From Flavobacteriales bacterium (lineage in GTDB: Bacteria > Bacteroidota > Bacteroidia > Flavobacteriales_F > PHOS-HE28), in assembly GCA_016699575.1 (NCBI GenBank), contig CP064979.1:1116001-1180000 (forward strand): a stretch of 64,000 nucleotides of DNA, given 5' to 3'. Every line of letters begins with the position of its first letter. Positions within the stretch are counted from its first letter, which is position 1. Below the pieces are notes generated by a model. That model ran no database searches. It worked only from the letters and a program-made list of their open reading frames with translations, and was not told where the DNA came from. Positions 1 to 10,298 of the stretch are shown piece by piece. The position numbers were made by a program, and so were the translations under genes.

Positions 1-189
1 AGTCCTATTGCCTTTGCCATACTTCTCTATGCGCGGTGCTGAGGCCGCCACTCCTTTGAACTCGACCAACTGTTCTTGCCTCAAGACTTCTCTTGTGAAA
101 GACGAGAGCATCCACATGACAGCCAAGAGAGCGATCACAACTACGGAGAGCACATTGTCCGCAGATCGGTAGGTCTTGCCCTTCTCCAT
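1..189 (-). CDS. Partial small membrane-anchored protein
   Basis: The reading frame starts at an ATG (187-189), is open to the window edge and encodes at least 63 residues. The first dozen residues are polar, followed by a hydrophobic stretch at about residues 13-29 that looks like a membrane segment or uncleaved signal anchor, then a charged region. It begins 13 bp after the carB stop on the same strand, so it could be cotranscribed with carB. I do not recognise the family, and only the N-terminus is visible. Confidence 0.5.
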   Translation of the reverse strand, partial: MEKGKTYRSADNVLSVVVIALLAVMWMLSSFTREVLRQEQLVEFKGVAASAPRIEKYGKGNRT

Positions 190-202
190 TCCCCGCCGAG
201 GA

Positions 203-3037
203 CTAGCGACTGAGATACATCGACCTTTCTCCGTAGACCTGCCTAAAGAACGGGTCCTTCAGGTCCTTGATGAAGTAGATCGCCTCGCCCGTGCTCTTCA
301 TTTCAGGCCCAAGGCTCTTGTCCACGTTGGGGAACTTGTCGAAGCTGAAGACCGGCACCTTGATCGCATACCCATCCAAACGCGGCTTGAACTGGAAGTC
401 CTTGAGCTTGGCGCCGAGCATCACCTTGGTGGCCCAGTTGACGTAGGGCTCGCCGTAGGCCTTGGCGATGAAGGGCACGGTGCGGCTCGCGCGCGGGTTG
501 GCCTCGATCACGTACACCACTTCGTCCTTGATGGCGAACTGGATGTTCACCAGGCCCACGGTCTTCAGGGCCAGCGCGATCTTGTGCGTGTGCTCGCGGA
601 TCTGCTGGATCACCTTCTCGCTGAGGTCGAAGGGCGGGAGCACCGCATTGCTGTCGCCGCTGTGGATGCCCGCCGGCTCGATGTGCTCCATGATGCCGAT
701 GATGCGCACCATTTCGCCGTCGCAGATGGAATCGCTCTCCGCTTCGATGGCACCGTCGAGGAAGTGGTCGATGAGGATCTTGTTGTCGGGCATCAGGCGC
801 AGGATGTCGAGCACCTGGTCCACGAGCTCCTCCTCGTTGATCACGATCTTCATCTTCTGGCCGCCGAGCACGTAGCTGGGGCGCACCAGCAGCGGGAAAC
901 CGAGCTCGCGGCTGAGGCGCACGGCCTCCTCGGCGTTGTTCACGGCACCGAAGGCGGGGTACGGAATGCCCAGGTCGCGCAGCAATGAGCTGAAGCGCTC
1001 GCGGTCCTCGGCCATGTCCAGCGCGGCGTAGCTGGTGCCGATGATCCTGATGCCGTACTTCTCCAGCTTCTCGGCCAGCTTCAGCGCGGTCTGCCCGCCG
1101 AGCTGCACGATCACGCCCTCGGGCTGTTCGTGCTGGATGATGTCGTAGATGTGCTCCCAGAACACGGGCTCGAAGTAGAGCTTGTCGGCCGTGTCGAAGT
1201 CGGTGCTCACCGTCTCCGGGTTGCAGTTGATCATGATGGTCTCGTAGCCGAGCTCCTTGGCCGCGAGCACGCCATGTACGCAGCAGTAGTCGAATTCGAT
1301 GCCCTGGCCGATGCGGTTGGGGCCGCTGCCGAGCACCACGATCTTCTTCTTGTCGCTGCGCACGCTTTCGTTCTCCTCCTCGAAAGTGCTGTAGTAGTAA
1401 GGGGTCTTCGCGGGGAACTCGCCGGCGCAGGTGTCCACCAGCTTGTACACGCGTTTGATGCCGAGCTCGTTGCGCTTCTTGTACACCTGGCTCTCCAGGC
1501 AGCCGAGCAGGTGCGCGACCTGGCGATCGGCGTAGCCCTTCTGTTTCGCTTCGAAGAGCAGGTCGCGCGGGATGGTGTCGAGCGTGTACTTCTCCACTTC
1601 CTTCTCGGTGAGGATCATGTCCTCGATCTGCTTCAGGAACCAGATATCGATGCGCGTGAGCTCCTGGATCTTGCTGAAGGGAATGCCGAGCTTTATGGCA
1701 TCGTACACGTGGAAGAGGCGGCTCCAACTCGGGTTGGCGAGACTGTCCAAGAGCACGGCGGCATCGCGCGTCTCCTTGCCGTCAGCGCCCAATCCATTGC
1801 GCTTGATCTCCAGGCTCTGGCAGGCCTTCTGCAGCGCTTCCTGGAAGCTGCGGCCGATGCCCATGGTTTCACCGACGCTCTTCATCTGCACACCAAGACG
1901 ACGGTCGCTGCCCTCGAACTTGTCGAAGTTCCAGCGCGGCACTTTCACGATCACGTAATCGAGCGTGGGCTCGAAGAAGGCGCTGGTGCCGGTGATGGGG
2001 TTCTCCAACTCATCCAAGCGGTAACCGATGGCGAGCTTGCTGGCGATCTTGGCGATGGGGTAACCCGTGGCCTTGCTGGCGAGCGCGCTGCTGCGGCTCA
2101 CACGCGGGTTGATCTCGATGGCGTAGATCTCCTCCTTCTCGTCGGGGCTCACCGCGAACTGCACGTTGCAACCGCCCGCGAAGTCGCCGATGGCGCGCAT
2201 CATCTTGATGGCCTCGGTGCGCATGCGCTGGTAGGTGCGGTCGCTGAGGGTCATGGCCGGCGCAACGGTGATGCTGTCGCCGGTGTGGATGCCCATCGGA
2301 TCGAAGTTCTCGATGGAGCAGATGATGGTGACGTTGTCATCCTTGTCGCGCAGCAGCTCCAGCTCGTACTCCTTCCAGCCGAGCAGGGCCTTGTCGATCA
2401 TCACCTCGTGGATGGGGCTGATCTGCAGGCCGTGCTTCAGCAGCTTGTCGAACTCGGCGGGGTCCTTCACGAAGCTGGCGCCGGCACCACCGAGCGTGTA
2501 ACTGGCGCGGATCACCAGCGGGAAGCCGAACTCCTGCGCTACCTTCTTGCCCTCGAGGAAGCTGGTGACGGTCTTGCTGGGCGCCATGGGCACGCCGATG
2601 CGCTCCATCAGCAGGCGGAACTGCTCGCGGTTCTCGGTGATGTCGATGGCCTTGGTGTCCACGCCGATCATCCGCACGCCGTACTGTTCCCAGATGCCGA
2701 GCTTCTCGCACTCGATGGCGAGGTTGAGCGCGGTCTGGCCGCCCATGGTGGGCAGCACGGCGTCGATCTTGTGCTTCCCGACGGATCGGGATGCAGACAT
2801 CTTGAGGATCTCCTCGATGCTCTCGACAGTGAGCGGTTTGAGGTAGACGTTGTCGGCCGTGACCGGGTCGGTCATGATGGTGGCCGGGTTGCTGTTGATC
2901 AGCGTGACCTCGATGCCTTCGTTGCGGAGGGAGCGGGAAGCTTGGGAGCCGGAGTAATCGAACTCGCAGGCTTGACCGATGACGATCGGTCCGCTCCCGA
3001 TGATGAGGACGGAGCGGATGGAAGTATCTCTTGGCAT
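203..3037 (-). CDS. carB: Carbamoyl-phosphate synthase large subunit
   Basis: CarB makes carbamoyl phosphate from bicarbonate, ATP and glutamine-derived ammonia for pyrimidine and arginine synthesis, together with CarA, which is not in this window. The 944-residue product has the duplicated architecture: an N-terminal ATP-grasp half (GSGPIVIGQACEFDYSG, PTMGGQTALN, EINPRVSRSSALASKATGYP) and a second half (GSGPNRIGQGIEFDYCC, QLGGQTALK, EANPRASRTVPF). It ends soon after the second half and lacks the roughly 120-residue regulatory domain of enterobacterial CarB, which as I recall is usual in Bacteroidota. The ATG at 3037 is chosen because homology begins there; the frame is open further upstream but that part is not CarB-like. 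An extra SASRSVGK at residues 81-88 coincides with a DNA palindrome. Confidence 0.96.
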   Translation of the reverse strand: MPRDTSIRSVLIIGSGPIVIGQACEFDYSGSQASRSLRNEGIEVTLINSNPATIMTDPVTADNVYLKPLTVESIEEILKMSASRSVGKHKIDAVLPTMGGQTALNLAIECEKLGIWEQYGVRMIGVDTKAIDITENREQFRLLMERIGVPMAPSKTVTSFLEGKKVAQEFGFPLVIRASYTLGGAGASFVKDPAEFDKLLKHGLQISPIHEVMIDKALLGWKEYELELLRDKDDNVTIICSIENFDPMGIHTGDSITVAPAMTLSDRTYQRMRTEAIKMMRAIGDFAGGCNVQFAVSPDEKEEIYAIEINPRVSRSSALASKATGYPIAKIASKLAIGYRLDELENPITGTSAFFEPTLDYVIVKVPRWNFDKFEGSDRRLGVQMKSVGETMGIGRSFQEALQKACQSLEIKRNGLGADGKETRDAAVLLDSLANPSWSRLFHVYDAIKLGIPFSKIQELTRIDIWFLKQIEDMILTEKEVEKYTLDTIPRDLLFEAKQKGYADRQVAHLLGCLESQVYKKRNELGIKRVYKLVDTCAGEFPAKTPYYYSTFEEENESVRSDKKKIVVLGSGPNRIGQGIEFDYCCVHGVLAAKELGYETIMINCNPETVSTDFDTADKLYFEPVFWEHIYDIIQHEQPEGVIVQLGGQTALKLAEKLEKYGIRIIGTSYAALDMAEDRERFSSLLRDLGIPYPAFGAVNNAEEAVRLSRELGFPLLVRPSYVLGGQKMKIVINEEELVDQVLDILRLMPDNKILIDHFLDGAIEAESDSICDGEMVRIIGIMEHIEPAGIHSGDSNAVLPPFDLSEKVIQQIREHTHKIALALKTVGLVNIQFAIKDEVVYVIEANPRASRTVPFIAKAYGEPYVNWATKVMLGAKLKDFQFKPRLDGYAIKVPVFSFDKFPNVDKSLGPEMKSTGEAIYFIKDLKDPFFRQVYGERSMYLSR
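2774..2797. repeat. Palindromic repeat inserted in frame inside carB
   Basis: Positions 2776-2791 form a perfect hairpin, TCCCGA-CGGA-TCGGGA. The 24-bp segment encodes the eight residues SASRSVGK in carB, between 'EEILKM' and 'HKIDAVLPTMGG'. In CarB proteins I know, these two conserved blocks are nearly adjacent, so the segment looks like an in-frame insertion of a short palindromic repeat. Confidence 0.5.
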
Positions 3038-3099
3038 ATCCGGTGTGTAACCGGCCCGCCTCCGTTCCGAACAGCCAGAACTACGGCGGGCTCGGGGCG

Positions 3100-3107
3100 C
3101 GAATGTA
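3100..3107 (-). promoter_or_regulatory. Bacteroidota -7 box, probable carB promoter
   Basis: On the minus strand the sequence reads TACATTCG, one mismatch from the Bacteroidota -7 consensus TAnnTTTG. It lies 63 bp upstream of the carB ATG. No clear -33 element was identified. Confidence 0.4.
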
Positions 3108-3174
3108 CCCGCGTGCCCTGAGGTGCTCGTGGAATGTGGATAAGGAGGGGGGATCGTGGAGAAATGCCCTTTTC

Positions 3175-3237
3175 CCGCAAAGACGCAAAGCGCGCAAAGC
3201 GGATGCGGTACACTTGGCGTCCTTTGCGTCTTTGCGG
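3175..3237. repeat. 16-bp inverted repeat (CTTTGCGTCTTTGCGG type)
   Basis: The arms 3175-3190 (CCGCAAAGACGCAAAG) and 3222-3237 are perfect reverse complements around a 31-bp spacer that contains a further GCGCAAAGC. Sequences of this 'TTTGCGTCTTTGCGG' kind are, from memory, widespread dispersed repeats in bacterial genomes. Here it sits between carB and the divergent hydrolase gene and ends exactly on a possible GTG start of the latter. Confidence 0.7.
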
Positions 3238-4070
3238 TGAGTTCCTCGATCCAGTCCTTCTCCCACAACGGCCTAACCATTGCCCACCGCTCCTTTGGCC
3301 ACGGGCCTGTGCATGTGCTCGGCTTCCATGGTTACGGTGGTAGCACGGCTGATTTCTCACCCTTCGAAGGTGCGCTCGGCCACCTGTGCACCATCCACGC
3401 CTTCGATACATGGTTCAATGGGCAGAGCCGCTGGCCGGAAGGGCGTGCGGTGAGCGACCCGCTGCGGCCGCAGGAATGGCGCGACCTGATGCGGGCATAC
3501 ATGGACGTGAACGGTATCGAACGCGCGCTCTTCATGGGCTTCAGCTTGGGCGGGCGCTCGGCCATGAGCCTGATGGAGCAGCTGCCCGAACGCTCGCGCG
3601 GCCTGCTTCTGCTGGCACCGGACGGCTTGGTGCGCTTCCCTTGGTACCGCTGGCTGAGCAAATTCAGTTGGGGCCGTGGGCTGTACCGACGCTTCCAGGA
3701 GAAACCCGAAGGCTGGTTCCGCACTCTGGATAGCCTGCACAAGCTGGGGCTGGTGACCGACAAGCGCCGCGAGTTCCTGCGGATGCACACAGAAGACCAA
3801 GCCAAGCGCCAGTTGGTGCATGATGTGTGGCTGAGCCTACGCCTGCTGGAGCCGGACCTCAACACCGTGGTGGCCAACATGCTTCAGCACGACCTGCGCG
3901 CCTACCTTTTCATGGGCCGTTTCGATAGTGTGATCAAGCTCCCGTGGGGCCAACGGTTCCAGCAGCGGGCGCCAGAGCGCATCCACCTGAACGTGCTCGA
4001 GACAGGCCACCAAGTGCGCACGGCCGGGCTCATCGCCACCTTGGCCGCCCACCCCCACCTCTGGAAATGA
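3237..4070 (+). CDS. Alpha/beta hydrolase fold protein
   Basis: A serine hydrolase of unknown substrate, 277 residues from the GTG at 3237. Oxyanion-hole motif HGYGG near the N-terminus, nucleophile elbow GFSLGG, a late Asp in 'GRFDSV' and His in 'ETGHQVRTAG' form the usual catalytic triad. The gene is divergent from carB. An alternative GTG at 3156 has a strong purine-rich stretch (AAGGAGG at 3142-3148) in front and would add 27 residues, but these would be encoded by the inverted repeat at 3175-3237, so I prefer the downstream start. The fold is clear; the reaction is not. Confidence 0.85.
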   Translation: MSSSIQSFSHNGLTIAHRSFGHGPVHVLGFHGYGGSTADFSPFEGALGHLCTIHAFDTWFNGQSRWPEGRAVSDPLRPQEWRDLMRAYMDVNGIERALFMGFSLGGRSAMSLMEQLPERSRGLLLLAPDGLVRFPWYRWLSKFSWGRGLYRRFQEKPEGWFRTLDSLHKLGLVTDKRREFLRMHTEDQAKRQLVHDVWLSLRLLEPDLNTVVANMLQHDLRAYLFMGRFDSVIKLPWGQRFQQRAPERIHLNVLETGHQVRTAGLIATLAAHPHLWK

Positions 4071-4096
4071 GAACAGGGGCCTTGGGGCCCCTGCTC
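4071..4096. terminator. Bidirectional terminator hairpin between hydrolase and rpmH
   Basis: Arms 4071-4081 and 4086-4096 pair over 11 bp with one mismatch around a TTGG loop. It begins right after the hydrolase stop and lies 22 bp beyond the stop of the convergent rpmH gene, so it can serve both. Confidence 0.65.
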
Positions 4097-4118
4097 GGAA
4101 GGTTCAAAAGAAAGCCGA

Positions 4119-4274
4119 CTACTTGGTGTGCTTGTCGTCGCTCACCGTGAGCTTGTGACGGCCTTGTGCACGACGGCTGGCAAGCACGGCACGACCACCT
4201 GCCGTGGCCATACGGGTGCGGAAACCGTGCTTGTTCGTGCGCTTGCGTTTGCTGGGCTGGTAGGTACGTTTCAT
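4119..4274 (-). CDS. rpmH: 50S ribosomal protein L34
   Basis: A 51-residue basic protein starting MKRTYQPSKRKRTNKHGFRT, followed by RMATAGGRAVLASRRAQGRHKLTVSD, the unmistakable L34 signature. It is a structural component of the large ribosomal subunit. It stands alone here, with a TACATTTG -7 box 24 bp upstream of its ATG and a hairpin downstream, so it looks monocistronic. The neighbouring rnpA/yidC genes found in many other phyla are absent. Confidence 0.95.
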   Translation of the reverse strand: MKRTYQPSKRKRTNKHGFRTRMATAGGRAVLASRRAQGRHKLTVSDDKHTK

Positions 4275-4297
4275 GGCCGTTTCTCTGAGAAGGGCCG

Positions 4298-4305
4298 CAA
4301 ATGTA
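4298..4305 (-). promoter_or_regulatory. -7 box of rpmH
   Basis: The minus strand reads TACATTTG, an exact match to TAnnTTTG, 24 bp upstream of the rpmH ATG. It lies between rpmH and the end of birA. Confidence 0.6.
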
Positions 4306-4334
4306 AACGGATACCGATCTCCAGCAACCCCCGA

Positions 4335-5084
4335 TCACCGGGCCGCGAACCGAAGGCGGTCCAGCCCGTAGGCCACCACCTGACCGGTCTGGGACTCCAC
4401 CAGCAGGCGGCCCTCGGGGTCCACATCCAAGGGCCTACCGCTGAAGGGCTGACCGTCCAGCTCGAAATCGCACCAGCGACCCACGGACCAGAGGCGGTCG
4501 GAATAGTCGGACCGGATGGCGACGGGCTGGGCCGTGAGCTGCTTCCAGCGACGGTCCAAGGCGGAGCACAGTTCCTTCAGCAACACCATCCGATCATGCT
4601 CCTGCCCGGTTTCCATGCTGAGGCTGGTGGGCAGGTAAGCCTCGTCCAGCTCGCGGCTGTTCACGTTGAGCCCGATGCCGATGATGGCGCTCTGCACCAT
4701 TCCCCCCACCACCTCCGTTTTGATGAGGATGCCCGCGATCTTCCTACGGTCCACCAAGACGTCGTTGGGCCACTTGACCCTCGTTTCGCCCAGCACCTTC
4801 GGCGCAACAACATCCGCTACTGCCAGTGCCGACAGCTTCGCCAATGCGAAGGCCTCCCCCGCCTTCATGTGCTTGGGAAGCACCGCCACACTGAAAGTGA
4901 GGTCCTGGTGGGCGCGACTGATCCAGTTGCGCCCGCGCTGCCCCCGTCCCTCGGTCTGCTCGTGGGCCAGTATGACAGTGCCGTGCGCCAGTTGTGACAG
5001 TGCCAGGCGATCGGCCGCCTCTTTGTTGGTGGAGCCTACCGTGTCCAGCACGATGACCTCGTTACCGATCTCTTGCTCAGACAT
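4335..5084 (-). CDS. birA: Biotin--[acetyl-CoA-carboxylase] ligase
   Basis: Attaches biotin to the carrier protein of acetyl-CoA carboxylase via biotinyl-AMP. The 249-residue protein has the catalytic core motifs: STNKEA near the N-terminus, the nucleotide-binding loop EGRGQRGRNW, KWPNDVLV and GIGLNVN, then a small C-terminal domain. There is no N-terminal helix-turn-helix, so it is the non-regulatory form and should not repress biotin genes. The ATG at 5084 (MSEQEIGNEV) is used; the upstream in-frame extension to 5129 shows no homology and runs into the rsfS promoter region. Confidence 0.93.
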   Translation of the reverse strand: MSEQEIGNEVIVLDTVGSTNKEAADRLALSQLAHGTVILAHEQTEGRGQRGRNWISRAHQDLTFSVAVLPKHMKAGEAFALAKLSALAVADVVAPKVLGETRVKWPNDVLVDRRKIAGILIKTEVVGGMVQSAIIGIGLNVNSRELDEAYLPTSLSMETGQEHDRMVLLKELCSALDRRWKQLTAQPVAIRSDYSDRLWSVGRWCDFELDGQPFSGRPLDVDPEGRLLVESQTGQVVAYGLDRLRFAAR

Positions 5085-5130
5085 GTTGCACTGCACTGAA
5101 GGCCCGGCCGGGGCGGGCGACCCGAACACC

Positions 5131-5138
5131 TACCTTTG
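5131..5138 (+). promoter_or_regulatory. -7 box of the rsfS-ftsH-cdsA run
   Basis: TACCTTTG is an exact TAnnTTTG match 22 bp upstream of the rsfS ATG, in the divergent gap between birA and rsfS. Confidence 0.6.
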
Positions 5139-5159
5139 ATCGGCCCAAGTTAGACCTGG

Positions 5160-5533
5160 ATGAAGAAAGCCAAGGGCGCGCCCAAGAGCGTCCAACTCGC
5201 CGACGCCATCGTGCTAGGCATACAAGAAGTGAAAGGACGCGACATCGTGACCCTTGACCTGCGCAACGTGCCCAACAGCGTGGCTGACGTGTTCGTCATC
5301 TGCCACGGCGACAGCGAGCGCCAGGTGCAGGCCATTGCCGAGAGCGTGGCCAAGTTCACCCGTGAGAAGGCCGACCAGAAGCCCTGGCACACCGAGGGCG
5401 AACGCAATGGCGAGTGGGTGCTCATCGATTACGTGGACGTGGTGGTCCACGTCTTCCACAAGAACAAACGTGCGTTCTACGGCCTTGAAGACCTTTGGGC
5501 CGATGCCGCACGCCGCACATACCCGAACGTAGC

Positions 5534-5537
<4 letters not shown>
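5160..5537 (+). CDS. rsfS: Ribosome silencing factor RsfS (Iojap family)
   Basis: RsfS binds L14 on the large subunit and blocks subunit joining when nutrients are scarce. The 125-residue protein covers the whole domain: a first helix (LADAIVLGIQEVKGRDIVTLDL), VADVFVICHGDSERQVQAIA, and the conserved WHTEG and WVLIDYVDVVVHVF blocks. It is first in a tight plus-strand run, and its TGA overlaps the GTG start of ftsH, which suggests translational coupling. Confidence 0.94.
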
Positions 5538-7543
<2,006 letters not shown>

Positions 7544-7555
7544 CCACTCCCAGCG

Positions 7556-8356
7556 ATGAAAGAGATCGGCATCCGCGCGGCCACCGGCGCGGTGTACGTG
7601 GGCCTTACGTTGCTTGCGGCCTGGATGGGCGGGTTGGCCACCTTCATCCTGTTCGGGCCCGTATGCTGGTTGGCGGCCGGTGAACTGCACAACCTGCTGC
7701 ATCCAACCAACGTGGGACAGGTCCGATCGCAGTTGCTCGCAGTAGGCAGCTACGTTGTCTTGGGACTTCCAGCAGCCACGCCATTTGAAGTGACCGGCTC
7801 CCTGCTGATGGTGTGCATGCTCGCGCTCGTGATCATCAGTGTGTGCACGCTACTCGCGCGCAACGCATCCTCGCCGGGCGTGGCGTTGGGCAACGACCTG
7901 TTGCTCCTGCTGCTCGTAGGCGCACCGTTCGCGCTGCTGGCCCACTTGGTGGACATCAGCCACACCTTGATGATCGGCATCATGATCCTCCTGTGGACAA
8001 ACGAGACGGGCGCCTACCTGACGGGCAAATTCTTCGGCAAGCACAAGATGATCCCGAGCATCAGTCCGAAGAAGACCTGGGAAGGGCTCGTAGGTGGTAT
8101 CGGCTTCACGCTGCTCTTCGCGTGGTTCATGTCCATGGCGTGGGATGTGGTAACGCTGCCGCAGTGGCTCGTGATCGCAGTGATCGTTGCTGCCCTGAGC
8201 ACCGTGGGCGATCTGTTCGAGAGCGCGCTGAAGCGGGCGCGCGGAGTGAAGGACGCGGGCACGATCCTGCCGGGCCATGGAGGCATCCTCGATCGGTTCG
8301 ATGGGCTTCTCCTGGTGGTGCCCGGCGTGTGGGCCTACTTGCAGTTGGTGCTCTGA
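7556..8356 (+). CDS. cdsA: Phosphatidate cytidylyltransferase
   Basis: Makes CDP-diacylglycerol, the branch-point precursor of bacterial phospholipids. The 266-residue protein is a polytopic membrane enzyme with about seven hydrophobic segments and the CdsA signature near the C-terminus: SPKKTWEG, then GDLFESALKR, GVKDAGTILPGHGGILDRFD. It lies 12 bp after ftsH and 46 bp before a phosphatidylserine decarboxylase gene, so the run supplies consecutive steps towards phosphatidylethanolamine. Confidence 0.95.
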   Translation: MKEIGIRAATGAVYVGLTLLAAWMGGLATFILFGPVCWLAAGELHNLLHPTNVGQVRSQLLAVGSYVVLGLPAATPFEVTGSLLMVCMLALVIISVCTLLARNASSPGVALGNDLLLLLLVGAPFALLAHLVDISHTLMIGIMILLWTNETGAYLTGKFFGKHKMIPSISPKKTWEGLVGGIGFTLLFAWFMSMAWDVVTLPQWLVIAVIVAALSTVGDLFESALKRARGVKDAGTILPGHGGILDRFDGLLLVVPGVWAYLQLVL

Positions 8357-8376
8357 AGCCCGGCCGAGGCTCCGGT

Positions 8377-8384
8377 TATCTTCG
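8377..8384 (+). promoter_or_regulatory. Possible -7 box before psd
   Basis: TATCTTCG (one mismatch to TAnnTTTG) lies 19 bp upstream of the psd ATG in the 46-bp cdsA-psd gap, so psd may have its own start of transcription. Confidence 0.4.
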
Positions 8385-8402
8385 GCCGCCGTTCAACCCA
8401 CC

Positions 8403-9062
8403 ATGTACCTGCACCGGGAAGGAACCCCCACCCTGCTCATTTCGTTGGCCGCCTCGTGCTTGTTGCTGTTCGCCCTTTGGAACTGGCCGGTGCTGCCCTA
8501 CGCGTTGAACGTGCTGCTGACGATCGCCGTGTGCGCCGTGTTCGCCATCATCGTGTGGTTCTTCCGGGTTCCCAAGCGCACGCCCACCAACGACGATCGC
8601 GCCATCCATGCTCCTGCTGACGGCAAAGTGGTGGCCATCGAGGAAGTGATGGAGACCGAAGTGCTGGGCGAAAAGCGCAGACAGGTCAGCATTTTCATGA
8701 GCCCGTTGAACGTGCACGTGAACTGGTACCCCTTCAACGGCACCACCACCTACTACAAGTACCACCCGGGAAAGTACCTGGTGGCGTGGCACCCGAAGAG
8801 CAGCACGGAGAACGAGCGCAGTACCGTGGTGGTGCAGCATCCGAACGGCGGTACCGTGCTGATGCGGCAGATCGCAGGTGCCCTCGCACGCCGCATCTGC
8901 ACCTATGCCCGCGCCGGAGCGTCCGCCCAGCGCGGTTCCGAGTTCGGGTTCATCAAATTCGGCAGCCGGGTGGACGTGCTGCTACCCCTGGATGCCGAGG
9001 TGCTCGTGTCGCTCGGCCAGAAGGTGAGCGGCACCACTACCGTCATCGCCCGCTTCAAGTGA
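8403..9062 (+). CDS. psd: Phosphatidylserine decarboxylase family protein
   Basis: Decarboxylates phosphatidylserine to phosphatidylethanolamine. The 219-residue protein is of the short type: two N-terminal membrane segments (about 11-50), then the catalytic core with HAPADGKV, SIFMSPLNVHVNWYP, RQIAGALARRI and the C-terminal FGSRVDVLLP. Self-cleavage at the Gly-Ser of FGS generates the pyruvoyl cofactor in this family. The ATG at 8403 (MYLHREGTP) is chosen since the open frame further upstream lies over cdsA. Confidence 0.93.
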   Translation: MYLHREGTPTLLISLAASCLLLFALWNWPVLPYALNVLLTIAVCAVFAIIVWFFRVPKRTPTNDDRAIHAPADGKVVAIEEVMETEVLGEKRRQVSIFMSPLNVHVNWYPFNGTTTYYKYHPGKYLVAWHPKSSTENERSTVVVQHPNGGTVLMRQIAGALARRICTYARAGASAQRGSEFGFIKFGSRVDVLLPLDAEVLVSLGQKVSGTTTVIARFK

Positions 9063-9069
9063 TCGCACC

Positions 9070-9603
9070 ATGAAGAACGTACTCACCATCATCGCTACCA
9101 TTCTCGTCGTGGGTGGCATCGCCTTCGGACTGAACTGGATACTGAACAAGGCTCCGGAGAAACCGACCAAACAAACCGCCCAGCCGTCCACCATCGGTGC
9201 TGACAGCAACAAGCCACCGGCCGACCTGGTGATGGGCGATCCGCTCACCGATAGCGGCCTTCAGTTCGATGGTGTTTACCACGCGACCATGGACGACATC
9301 CACTACTACATGCGCTTTTTCCCTGCGGGGCATGTAGCCATGGTGGGCGGCCCTGAACGTGATGACAAGACCTCACTGCGCACCATGCTCACGGCATCGG
9401 TCCTCAGCCAGCGCAACATCGGCCTCTACAACATCCCCGTGCAATTGCGCGGCGATAGTGTGTACATGACGGCGCACGGTCCGAAGGGCGACATTGAATA
9501 CCGTTCGCGCATTTCCGACGGGAAGCTCGACGTGCTCAAGCAGAGCAAGGCCAATGGCAAGAAGGCCAACCTCGCCTACGTCTTCGAGGCTGATCCGTCG
9601 TGA
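9070..9603 (+). CDS. Hypothetical membrane-anchored protein
   Basis: A 177-residue protein with one N-terminal hydrophobic segment (about residues 4-26) and no lipobox cysteine, so probably a signal anchor with a periplasmic domain. A Pro/Thr/Gln-rich linker follows and then a compact domain containing 'FDGVYHATMDDIHYYMRFFPAGHVAMVGG' split over strands. I do not recognise the family. It starts 7 bp after psd and is probably cotranscribed. Its 3' end overlaps the convergent HAD gene by 28 bp. Confidence 0.75.
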   Translation: MKNVLTIIATILVVGGIAFGLNWILNKAPEKPTKQTAQPSTIGADSNKPPADLVMGDPLTDSGLQFDGVYHATMDDIHYYMRFFPAGHVAMVGGPERDDKTSLRTMLTASVLSQRNIGLYNIPVQLRGDSVYMTAHGPKGDIEYRSRISDGKLDVLKQSKANGKKANLAYVFEADPS

Positions 9604-10298
9604 TCCAATAAGTCGATCAGTTCCCGCAGATCTCTGATGCGGTGCGTGGCTTCCGCGCCAGCATGGTTGCTGTGCGGATCGAAGAGCACTTGGTCCCAAC
9701 CGGCGTTGCGCGCACCGTTGATGTCCGCGTTCACGTCATCGCCGATCATGATGCTCGCTTCCGCAGCCGCCTTCGCCTTCCGGAGCGCGTAAGCGAAGAT
9801 GCGGCCGTCGGGCTTGCGCGCCTGCGCCTGTTCGCTCGTGATGGTCGCCACGAAGTACTCCTCCAATCCGCTTGACCGCAGTTTGGTGTGCTGCGTTTCC
9901 TGGAAACCATTGGTGACGATGTGAAGCGCGAAACGACCACGGAGCTGATCGAGCACCTCGAGCGCACCGGGCATCAGCGCTTGCTTGCGGGGGCAGCGTT
10001 CGATGTACTCGTCACCCACTGAGCGCGCCAACTTGTCGTCCTTCACCCCGAACTGCAGCAGTGCATTCCTGAAACGAAGAACACGCAAAACGTCCTTGTC
10101 CATTCTCCCGGCTGAATAGCCACGCCACAGCTCCGCATTGATCTCCTCGTAGGCGCCGATGAACTCGTGGACATCAGCAATGCCCCGGCCCGGAAAGTCA
10201 TGCTCGTGGAAGAGCTCCGTGAGCGTGTCGCGCGAATTGGTGCGGAAATCCCAGAGCGTGTGGTCCAGGTCGAAGAAGAGATGCCGGTAGCGCTTCAC
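9576..10298 (-). CDS. HAD-superfamily hydrolase, YjjG-like
   Basis: Probable nucleotide or phosphometabolite phosphatase, 240 residues. HAD motif I is DLDHTLWDF (nucleophile Asp and the second Asp), motif II is in 'HIVTNGFQ', motif III includes a Lys in 'ARKPDGRIF', motif IV is IGDDVNADINGARNAGW. Motif I, the length and a helical cap resemble YjjG house-cleaning nucleotidases. The start is a GTG at 10298 overlapping the stop of the upstream gene (GTGA); the longer open frame upstream is a shadow of that gene. Confidence 0.87.
   Translation of the reverse strand: MKRYRHLFFDLDHTLWDFRTNSRDTLTELFHEHDFPGRGIADVHEFIGAYEEINAELWRGYSAGRMDKDVLRVLRFRNALLQFGVKDDKLARSVGDEYIERCPRKQALMPGALEVLDQLRGRFALHIVTNGFQETQHTKLRSSGLEEYFVATITSEQAQARKPDGRIFAYALRKAKAAAEASIMIGDDVNADINGARNAGWDQVLFDPHSNHAGAEATHRIRDLRELIDLLDHDGSASKT

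Noticed and set aside
1130..3121. 663-residue open frame antisense to carB
   Set aside because: It is a mirror of a highly conserved gene in GC-rich DNA; its translation is rich in His, Val, Ala and Asp with no domain, and carB on the other strand is certain.
4030..4338. 102-residue minus-strand frame over rpmH
   Set aside because: It is in a different frame from rpmH; the 51-residue L34 product is certain.
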